Assembly (NCBI GenBank): GCA_017535315.1
Contig: JAFXUD010000048.1
Span: 1 to 60,267, forward strand
DNA length: 60,267 bases
Reading direction: 5' to 3'
Source of the DNA: Victivallales bacterium
GTDB taxonomy: Bacteria; Verrucomicrobiota; Lentisphaeria; Oligosphaerales; Oligosphaeraceae
Shown: one piece after another, positions 54,900 through 60,267 of the stretch
Layout: each line of letters opens with the position of its first letter
Position numbering within the stretch: position 1 is the stretch's first letter
Made by a program: the position numbers and the translations under genes
The notes under the pieces: model-generated
What the model was told of the DNA's origin: nothing
The model's input: the letters and a program-made list of their open reading frames with translations, nothing else
The model's database searches: none

Positions 54900-55673
54900 T
54901 CACAACTGGAGCGTATGACCTTCCCAGTCGCCGTCTGGTGCAACTCCCAATGTCTGCACAATGGTTGGGGCAATGTCGATAATGTTCGCCTCATTCAGTT
55001 CCCTGACGGGGAAGGCGGGATTATAGAAGAGAATGGGGATGGTCATGTCTTCAGGCATTTCCGTTCCGTGCGAGCGATCATGGCCGCCGTGGTCGGCTGT
55101 CACAATCACCAGGTAGTCGTTGGAAAGGGCGCGGACGACTGCCTCGATGCTTGCAAAACTCTCATAGACGGAACGGAGATATTCCTCGCCCATCCAGCCT
55201 TTGGCGTGGCCCGCTTCATCTGTCCAGCCAAGGTATAGGAAGGTGAAATCGGCGACGTTGGTTCGCAGGAATGAGATGGCGTTTTCGGTCAATTGTCTAT
55301 TGGCCTCCTCGTAGCCGTAGCTGTTCCCAGCAATGAAGTTGGCATAGCAAAGAGAGCCAGGACGTGCCAGATCCTTAAGTGGTTCCCAATTATAGAAGAG
55401 GGCGCTTTTTTTCCCTGCTGCCTTCAGCACCTCGCAGATGCCCTGTATGGGGCGAACTTGCGGAACGTATGTATTGGTCAGAATTCCGTGGCGTTCCGAG
55501 GGGACGCTGTGAAACAGTGATACATGGCAGGGCAGGGTGACAGAGGGCATCACTGTCTGCCCCTTCAGGGTATAGACGCTATGCGACAGCAGCTCCTTGA
55601 CAAACGGATGACCGCAGGCTTCAAGGCTTTCTGGACGCATTCCGTCAACTAGAATCAATACGACTTTCTTCAT
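54900..55673 (-). CDS. Alkaline phosphatase superfamily phosphodiesterase (NPP-like)
   Basis: The 257-residue protein has the metal and nucleophile motifs of the superfamily: LVDGM (Asp10), VMPSVTLPCH with the nucleophile Thr46, WTDEAGH and TADHGGHDRSHG. These fit nucleotide pyrophosphatase/phosphodiesterase-like or phosphonoacetate-hydrolase-like members, which use two zinc ions. It has no signal peptide, so it is probably cytoplasmic. At 257 residues it is shorter than typical 400-residue NPPs. The substrate is unknown. It lies next to the heptamer repeat and upstream of the tRNA-Ala promoter on the opposite strand. Confidence 0.88.
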   Translation of the reverse strand: MKKVVLILVDGMRPESLEACGHPFVKELLSHSVYTLKGQTVMPSVTLPCHVSLFHSVPSERHGILTNTYVPQVRPIQGICEVLKAAGKKSALFYNWEPLKDLARPGSLCYANFIAGNSYGYEEANRQLTENAISFLRTNVADFTFLYLGWTDEAGHAKGWMGEEYLRSVYESFASIEAVVRALSNDYLVIVTADHGGHDRSHGTEMPEDMTIPILFYNPAFPVRELNEANIIDIAPTIVQTLGVAPDGDWEGHTLQL

Positions 55674-55841
55674 GAAATAATCCTTTATGGTGATTGAATA
55701 ATGTGGAGGGTCAAGGGGATTGACTTACAATTGCACAAAGGATAAAATAGCATATTTATCGCTCCTCACCATTCTATTTGTGACAAATAGATTTTGAAAC
55801 AGCGAAAAAGCGTGAAAAACAACTTTTTTCCATCAAGCGAC

Positions 55842-55869
55842 TTGACGTGCTTTAAAAAAGTGTTATAGT
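55842..55869 (+). promoter_or_regulatory. Promoter of tRNA-Ala
   Basis: TTGACG (55842-55847) and TATAGT (55864-55869) are 16 bases apart, and the predicted start is ~10 bases before the tRNA. This is the best sigma-70-type promoter in the window. Confidence 0.75.
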
Positions 55870-55885
55870 AAAAGCATATTCAAAA

Positions 55886-55962
55886 GGGGCATTAGCTCAG
55901 TTGGCTAGAGCGCCTGCATGGCATGCAGGAGGTCATCGGTTCGACTCCGATATGCTCCACCA
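55886..55962 (+). tRNA. tRNA-Ala (GGC)
   Basis: The 77-base gene has an acceptor GGGGCAT pairing with ATGCTCC, including one G-U pair. The D arm is TAGCTCAGTTGGCTAGAGC. The anticodon stem CCTGC/GCAGG surrounds loop ATGGCAT (anticodon GGC), the T arm is GGTTCGACTCC, and CCA is encoded. It marks the left side of a GC-rich integrated element. Confidence 0.97.
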
Positions 55963-56017
55963 GCCCCTTTCAAGCGACCCGCAAAGTCCACGACTGCTGC
56001 GGACCGCTTCGTTTTCA

Positions 56018-56062
56018 GCCGCAATCCCCTCAAACAAGGGCGTTTGCGGCTTTTCTCTTTCC
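56018..56062 (+). terminator. Intrinsic terminator after tRNA-Ala
   Basis: The arms GCCGCAA (56018-56024) and TTGCGGC (56044-56050) form a stem followed by TTTTCTCTTT. It is ~55 bases downstream of the tRNA and fits as its terminator. A second hairpin, GCCGTGG/CCACGGC plus TTTT (56144-56169), follows further on. Confidence 0.65.
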
Positions 56063-56281
56063 AGTCTCTGTTGCGGGAAAGAGACGGCGTTTGGGAGCGA
56101 GAACGGCGGCGGAAAACATGCTTTCTCCCCGTTTGTCTCTTATGCCGTGGTCATAAGTCCACGGCTTTTCGGGTATGATATGGCTGGGGATTTCAAACCG
56201 ATGCGAACCCGTCTCTTTTTGCCGTTTTCGGACTTCCCGCCGCCCCGATTTTGTCTCCAAAATGCCGTTTTGAGCAGAACG

Positions 56282-56339
56282 CCGTGGTCGGTTCTACTTC
56301 GATATCCCTGCCATTCTTTGCATGAACCCCCGACCACGG
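56282..56339. repeat. Inverted repeat with 10-bp arms
   Basis: CCGTGGTCGG (56282-56291) and CCGACCACGG (56330-56339) are perfect reverse complements around 38 bases. Parts of the arms also resemble the hairpin at 56144-56165. It lies in the gene-free stretch beside the recombinase cassette and could be a recombinase or regulator site. Confidence 0.6.
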
Positions 56340-56357
56340 AATCGTCTCTTTTTGGGC

Positions 56358-56391
56358 AAAAAAACGCCGCCAGGCGTTTCCGCCCGACGGC
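56358..56391 (-). terminator. Intrinsic terminator of the recombinase cassette
   Basis: On the minus strand a 10-bp stem with two G-U pairs (56391-56382 with 56375-56366, loop of six) is followed by seven T. It lies ~15 bases after the stop of the HTH gene at 56405, which it terminates. Confidence 0.85.
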
Positions 56392-56404
56392 TATGGCATT
56401 GTCT

Positions 56405-56800
56405 CTACTCTCCAAGGAACTCCCGAAGTTGTTCTTTCCAGAGGAGCGGGACGCTCTTTCTCGCCCGCGAGGCGTTGAGACCCGGCGGCAGTTCCTGCGA
56501 CGCGATGACCCGCTCGATGACTGCGGGCGCGAGGGTCGCAAGCCGCATGATTCGGCTGACATAGCTGTGGTCGCGCCCGATGGCCTTCGCCAGGGCGTGG
56601 ATGTCCCTGACGCGTCCCTCGTCCACAAGCCGCTGCCAGGCGCGCCCCCGTGCCACGGCAAGGAGGAAGGCCTTGCGACCCGTGTCCTCCGGGGCTTCGC
56701 CGTCCACGGCGAGGGTCTTGCCGCCGTTGCGGACGCGAAGGTCGATCGGCACGGTCACCTTGAGGTTTCCGTTCTCAAGCATTTCAGTTTTCGTTTTCAT
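56405..56800 (-). CDS. Small HTH protein of the recombinase cassette
   Basis: The 131-residue product begins MKTKTEMLENGNLKVTVPI and has a helix-turn-helix near 66-92 (DIHALAKAIGRDHSYVSRIMRLATLAP), like ParB-type or phage DNA-binding helices. A beta-rich N-terminal part of ~30 residues precedes it. The start overlaps the end of the recombinase gene by 17 bases, so it is translationally coupled. Small HTH partners of this kind are common beside serine recombinases with DUF2924. It may control excision or direct the recombinase, but no function is proven. A strong terminator follows. Confidence 0.75.
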   Translation of the reverse strand: MKTKTEMLENGNLKVTVPIDLRVRNGGKTLAVDGEAPEDTGRKAFLLAVARGRAWQRLVDEGRVRDIHALAKAIGRDHSYVSRIMRLATLAPAVIERVIASQELPPGLNASRARKSVPLLWKEQLREFLGE

Positions 56801-58073
56801 TGTCGATCTGCTCCTTGAAGGCCGTGACGCCTCCCGACTTGACTTCCAGTTCCAGCCTGTCCGGGTGGAGAGTGACCCTCTCCACCAGCATCTCGGCGAC
56901 GCGCCGCCGCTCGTCGTTGGTCGCCTCCTCCCAGAGGCGCGGGCCGATCCGCTCCGCGAGAGCCGCCCCCTCCTCGCCCGTGATCTCGGCGAGACGGGCC
57001 AGCATCTCCGGGCTTCGCATCGACGCGGCGAGCTGAGCGAACACCGCCCGCTCCAGTTCCGCCGCCGCCACCTGCCGGATCGGGCACTCGGAGACCGCCC
57101 GCTTGGCGTCGCGTGAACAGCGGTAGTAGAAGTACTTGCGCCCCCGCTTGGTCTTGGCGTACTGCGCCATCGGTCCGCCGCAGTGCCCGCAGAAGACCAG
57201 ACCCTTGAGCGGCGCAATGTTCTCTTCGCGCCGCGCCGGGCTTGGCTTCGAGGAACTGCACTCGACATCCAGATGCCTCTGCACCCGCTCCCAGAGTTCG
57301 ACGTCCACGATGGCCTCGTGCTCCCCCGTGTGCATCTCACCCTTGTAGGACGTCCTGCCTACATAGGTGCAGTTGCGCAGGATATGGAAGAGGTTGCCCT
57401 TGTTCCAGGGCTTCCCCGCCTTGGTCGTGATGCCGTCAGCGTTGAGTTCGCGGGCGACCTGCTGGGGGGACTGCGTGGCCAGATAGCGCTCGAAGATGCG
57501 CCGCACCGTCGCCGCCTCCTCGGGGACCACCACGAGCTTGCGGTTCTCGACGCGGTAGCCAAGCGGCACCGCGCCGCCCATCCACATCCCCTTGCGCTTC
57601 GAGGCCGCGAACTTGTCGCGGATGCGCTCGGCGATGACCTCCCTCTCGTACTGGCTGAAAGTCGCCAGGACGTTGAGCATCATCCGCCCCGCCGAGGTCG
57701 ACGTGTTGATTTCCTGCGTCACCGAGGAGAAGCTGACGTTCCATTGCTCGAACTTGCGGATCACCTCAAGGAAGTCGCAGAGGCTTCGCGACAGCCTGTC
57801 TATCTTGTACACAAGAACTATGTCGATCTTCCCCGCCTCACAGTCCGCGAGGAGCCGCTTGAGCGCGGGGCGGTTGGTGTTTCCGCCCGAAAAGCCTCCG
57901 TCGTCGTAGTGGTCTGGGATGAGCCGCCAGCCGTTGGCCCGCTGGCTCGCGACATACGCCTCCGCCGCCTCCCTTTGGGCGTCAAGCGAGTTGAACTCCT
58001 GGTCGAGACCCTCTTCGACGCTTTTCCGCGTGTACACCGCCACGCGCCTTATGTCCTGTCCCGCGCCGCTCAT
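56784..58073 (-). CDS. Serine recombinase (large resolvase/integrase type)
   Basis: The product is 429 residues from the ATG at 58073, which overlaps the DUF2924 gene by four bases (ATGA). The catalytic domain starts VAVYTRKSVEEG, with the nucleophilic serine in RKS and arginines in KIDRLSR. A recombinase domain and a zinc ribbon (CGHCGG ... YRCSRD ... C) follow at ~250-330, with a coiled C-terminal region. Such enzymes integrate or excise mobile elements using a serine-DNA intermediate. It is shorter than phiC31-type integrases (~600). It is the fourth gene of an overlapping cassette, and the following HTH gene overlaps its end. Confidence 0.93.
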   Translation of the reverse strand: MSGAGQDIRRVAVYTRKSVEEGLDQEFNSLDAQREAAEAYVASQRANGWRLIPDHYDDGGFSGGNTNRPALKRLLADCEAGKIDIVLVYKIDRLSRSLCDFLEVIRKFEQWNVSFSSVTQEINTSTSAGRMMLNVLATFSQYEREVIAERIRDKFAASKRKGMWMGGAVPLGYRVENRKLVVVPEEAATVRRIFERYLATQSPQQVARELNADGITTKAGKPWNKGNLFHILRNCTYVGRTSYKGEMHTGEHEAIVDVELWERVQRHLDVECSSSKPSPARREENIAPLKGLVFCGHCGGPMAQYAKTKRGRKYFYYRCSRDAKRAVSECPIRQVAAAELERAVFAQLAASMRSPEMLARLAEITGEEGAALAERIGPRLWEEATNDERRRVAEMLVERVTLHPDRLELEVKSGGVTAFKEQIDNENEN

Positions 58074-58513
58074 GATTCCACCCCGAAGAACCTGCGCCCG
58101 CTCCAGTGCGTGCCTGTGATGCTTTCCGCCACGGCGGTCAGCGACTTGAAGGTCTTGCCTTCGTATTCGAAGAGATGGGGGCCGAGGACGGTCACCTCGT
58201 GCGTCTTGCCGCGCCATTCGCGGACGTAGCGCGCGCCGCTGGTGACGGTGTATTTCCGCGCCGTGCGAGGTTCGAGACGCGCCAGCGGGTCCTCGCGGAC
58301 AAGCGCGTCAAGGAACTCCTCCGCCTCGCGGGAGAGCCCGCCGAACTGAAGCTCCTGCAGGCGGTACGCGCACCGCCGCCGCAGGTAGTCGGCGTTCATA
58401 ATGGTCGAATGGAAACCATACAGTTCCAGGAATTTCGCACCCAGCGCCTCCACGTCGAGGCCGTCAAGCGCCGCAATCTGTCGCGCGGCCAGCGCATCAC
58501 GGTCTATTCTCAT
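58070..58513 (-). CDS. DUF2924 protein
   Basis: The 147-residue product from the ATG at 58513 contains the DUF2924 signature, with CAYRLQELQFGGLS and the C-terminal THWSGRRFFGV. The ATG at 58513 is preferred to that at 58519, because the ribosome-binding site GGAGG is eight bases upstream of it. DUF2924 proteins are found next to serine recombinases in phage-like elements. Their activity is not known. The gene overlaps the recombinase start by four bases and the preceding small ORF by about 17 bases. Confidence 0.82.
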   Translation of the reverse strand: MRIDRDALAARQIAALDGLDVEALGAKFLELYGFHSTIMNADYLRRRCAYRLQELQFGGLSREAEEFLDALVREDPLARLEPRTARKYTVTSGARYVREWRGKTHEVTVLGPHLFEYEGKTFKSLTAVAESITGTHWSGRRFFGVES

Positions 58514-58697
58514 TGTCATTGCCTCCTATGTTGCAGTATTTTCCGTCTGGTTTTACTAAACCGCGGCTTTCGTCTTTAGCAACGCGGCATGGCGACATTC
58601 TCCGAAGAATCCCGCCGATTACCAGCAGCGCGCGCTGGATGTTCACGGGCAGGCGGTCGAAGGCCTCGCCCGGCTTCGGCTCGTCCTGCGTCCTCAT
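58497..58697 (-). CDS. Small hypothetical protein of the recombinase cassette
   Basis: The 66-residue product begins MRTQDEPKPGEAFDRLPVNI and contains a short helical stretch (IQRALLVIGGILRRM). It overlaps the sigma-like gene by four bases (ATGA at 58694-58697) and the DUF2924 gene at its end, which fits a coupled operon. I recognise no domain. The overlaps on both sides make it likely to be a real gene rather than a chance frame. Confidence 0.55.
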   Translation of the reverse strand: MRTQDEPKPGEAFDRLPVNIQRALLVIGGILRRMSPCRVAKDESRGLVKPDGKYCNIGGNDNENRP

Positions 58698-59539
58698 GCC
58701 TCGCCCCCTTCGCGCATTGCGCTCTTCGCGGCGTCGGGAATGGCCTTGAGTCGCCTGGCGATGGCAGTCCGCGAAAGGCCGAGGCGGCTGGCGATCGTCT
58801 CGTCCTTCAGCCCAAGGACATGCTTCATGAGGATGAGAAGGGACGTTTCGCCATCCAGCCGTCTGACAAGCAGGTCAAGCTGCTCCAGGCACTCCATTGC
58901 CGCCAGCCCCCTGTCCCTGACGCAGAGCTCGGGGCACTCCCGCTCGTCAAGGGCGTCCATGAGCTCGCCGTCGCCATTGATGCACTCGTTGAGGGAAACC
59001 GTCGCGCCGTGCTGCCGAAGTTCCGCGTTGCGCTGTCGGATGAGCCACGTCACCCTGTTGCCCAGCGCGGTCGATGCAAACTTGTAGCGGGATTCGGGGT
59101 TGCCGTCAGGGCGGAAGCCCTGCATCATGAACGGCAGCTCCTCCATCAGGTACATGCGCTTGTCGTCAAGTTCCGCTCCGTGGAACACGCCCGATTCGCG
59201 AAGGCGGCGGATGCACCCTTCGAGGATGGTCGTCATGCGGCGGTCATAGAGATTTTCGTAGGTGATGCCCGATCCTGCGGGGAAGGTCGCTGGGAACGGA
59301 CGCTGTGCGCCGACGGGGCGTCCCACGCGGTTGCGTCGGATGCGCTTGCGGCGGTCGTGGATTGCGCTCGGGTCAGGCAGGAAATCGCATGGCTTCAGGA
59401 TGCCGTTGGCGAGGGAGTCGAGCGCGACCTGGCGAAGCGACCACGGCACGGTTTCGCGGATGGCTTCGCAGGCAAGTGAGGTTTGCGGTTTCTGAGCGGA
59501 TGCCGCCTTCGCGGCGAGGTCGTTGAGATATTCTGCCAT
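58694..59539 (-). CDS. Sigma-70 region-4-like protein
   Basis: The product is 281 residues from the ATG at 59539, which has AGGAG eight bases upstream. The N-terminal part (MAEYLNDLAAKAAS) is unfamiliar. The C-terminal ~60 residues carry a helix-turn-helix like sigma factor region 4 or a phage activator: LLILMKHVLGLKDETIASRLGLSRTAIARRLKAI. No region 2 core-binding motif is obvious, so calling it a functional sigma factor is an inference. As the first gene of the overlapping cassette it may control expression of the recombinase genes. Confidence 0.7.
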   Translation of the reverse strand: MAEYLNDLAAKAASAQKPQTSLACEAIRETVPWSLRQVALDSLANGILKPCDFLPDPSAIHDRRKRIRRNRVGRPVGAQRPFPATFPAGSGITYENLYDRRMTTILEGCIRRLRESGVFHGAELDDKRMYLMEELPFMMQGFRPDGNPESRYKFASTALGNRVTWLIRQRNAELRQHGATVSLNECINGDGELMDALDERECPELCVRDRGLAAMECLEQLDLLVRRLDGETSLLILMKHVLGLKDETIASRLGLSRTAIARRLKAIPDAAKSAMREGGEA

Positions 59540-59700
59540 GGTGCAGTTCTCCTGGGGACAGGAGGCTGCACCCCGCATCGGCGGATCCTCTGCTGACAAG
59601 GTGCGTCTTGCCTGTCAGCAGGAATGGGGGAAACGGCGTTTCCCTCGAAGGAAATCCCGTTTCCTCCGAATGAAAAATCCGAAAAAAAGTTGTTTTTTGG

Positions 59701-59735
59701 CAAAAAAAGAGCCATGCCCGTCGTGGGGGCATGGC
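59701..59735 (-). terminator. Intrinsic terminator
   Basis: On the minus strand GCCATGCCC (59735-59727) pairs with GGGCATGGC (59719-59711), followed by TC and seven T. It lies ~38 bases after the stop of the gene at 59773, which it terminates. Confidence 0.85.
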
Positions 59736-59772
59736 CCTGTCGTCTATTTCAGTTGTCTATCGGTTGTCTATG

Positions 59773-60258
59773 TCAGCGCCGGATGACCCAGGTCCGCGAG
59801 ACGTCCAGATAGCTGTTGTCGTCACCGAGCCTGAAGCACTCGTGTATGTGCGCCACTATGTCTGGTCTGTTGTGCTTGTCGTCGCCAAGCCGGTCGCACA
59901 CGACCTTGATGGCCGAGCGGATGCGTCGCTTGACGTTGCCCATCGGGTTGCTGGCGAGGATCGCCTTGCCGCCGGGGCGCGTGTTGCTGTTAATGTGTTC
60001 CTCGAATTTCGTTATGACTTCCTGGAGGCGAGCCGCCTCCTCGGTGTTCCCACTGTTCCGTGCCTTCGTCAATTGGGCACGAACCGATGCCAGATCCTTC
60101 CGCAATCTGGCGATTTCCTCGGGCGTGTATGCGGGCAGCGGACCGTCGGTGCCGCCGAGAGCCTCGCGGTCGTCGTGGTCGAGTTCGGCCTCGTCGGGCG
60201 TCTCATTCGGTGGCAGCATCTGCAATGGAGTGAGGCTACTCCCCTTCGCCTCTATCAT
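59773..60258 (-). CDS. Hypothetical protein of the mobile element, possibly truncated by the window edge
   Basis: The reading frame from the ATG at 60258 gives 161 residues, but it stays open upstream to the end of the window, so the true start may lie beyond it. The visible part has an acidic N-terminal segment (DEAELDHDDREALGG), a probable coiled coil near 48-92 (EEIARLRKDLASVRAQL ... LQEVITKFEEHI) and a basic C-terminal stretch (VKRRIRSAIKVVCDRLGD). I recognise no domain. It may be a DNA-associated or structural protein of the element. A strong terminator follows. Confidence 0.55.
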   Translation of the reverse strand: MIEAKGSSLTPLQMLPPNETPDEAELDHDDREALGGTDGPLPAYTPEEIARLRKDLASVRAQLTKARNSGNTEEAARLQEVITKFEEHINSNTRPGGKAILASNPMGNVKRRIRSAIKVVCDRLGDDKHNRPDIVAHIHECFRLGDDNSYLDVSRTWVIRR

Positions 60259-60267
60259 CTTCGCCAG

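Larger units (their letters stand above)
55963..60267. mobile_element. GC-rich integrated element next to tRNA-Ala (right end beyond window)
   Basis: From just after tRNA-Ala to the window edge the DNA is visibly richer in GC than the rest and carries a serine recombinase, DUF2924, HTH and sigma-like proteins, a gene set typical of prophage-like or conjugative islands. The gene-free part 55963-56404 holds only hairpins. The boundaries are inferred: no repeat of the tRNA 3' end is seen inside the window and the right end is not covered. Confidence 0.65.

Noticed and set aside
55901..56818. Open frame of 305 residues starting inside tRNA-Ala
   Set aside because: It begins in the tRNA, crosses terminator hairpins and runs antisense to the HTH gene.
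57183..58229. Open frame of 348 residues on the plus strand
   Set aside because: It is antisense to the recombinase; high GC creates long chance frames here.

Overview
The window looks like one contig from a Gram-negative, polysaccharide-degrading bacterium, most likely Lentisphaerota/Verrucomicrobiota (Victivallales-like) or a relative. I infer this from the mix of gene families: secreted GH16, DUF4091, CBM9-like and heparinase II/III-like proteins, an outer-membrane two-partner secretion pair, WaaP/InaA-type LPS kinases, and an HPr/enzyme I pair. No 16S gene is present, so the placement is an inference. The first ~37 bases are Illumina adapter, so the left end is an assembly edge and not natural sequence.

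Layout. 1-567: adapter, a degenerate short repeat and a composite palindromic repeat, no gene. 568-5533: a GH28-like beta-helix protein, the ptsI-HPr operon on the minus strand, and an AAA-type ATPase preceded by two perfect long inverted repeats. 5588-14964: a five-gene plus-strand operon (enolase-superfamily enzyme, SDR oxidoreductase, GH36-like enzyme, CBM9-containing secreted protein, DUF4091 secreted protein). 14991-24074: minus-strand genes (two TIM-barrel-like proteins, an MBL-fold hydrolase, a GH16 enzyme and an unassigned 402-residue protein). A promoter-hairpin-terminator unit around 18.8-18.94 kb looks like a small RNA or leader element. 24398-39004: an AT-rich island with a 4210-residue filamentous adhesin and its divergently transcribed TpsB transporter. 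39140-39378: tRNA-Gln and tRNA-Leu.

39563-49850: a second glycan locus, with a heparinase II/III-like protein converging on a minus-strand set of four secreted proteins, two of them translationally coupled. A second copy of the composite palindromic repeat sits inside this set. 49884-55673: minus-strand housekeeping and envelope genes (two LPS-kinase-like proteins, an acyltransferase, an RluA-type synthase, an aspartokinase, a phosphodiesterase) with a heptamer tandem repeat. 55886-60267: tRNA-Ala followed by a GC-rich integrated element. That element carries an overlapping five-gene cassette (sigma-like protein, small ORF, DUF2924, serine recombinase, HTH protein) and ends at or beyond the window edge.

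How it fits together: secreted carbohydrate-binding and hydrolytic proteins break down complex polysaccharides outside the cytoplasm. The enolase-superfamily enzyme, the SDR and the GH36-like enzyme, which lack signal peptides, would process released sugars or sugar acids inside. No sugar transporter, sulfatase, SusC/D pair or transcription regulator of these loci is visible, so uptake and control must be encoded elsewhere. Several of the glycosidase-like proteins match no family I can name with confidence.
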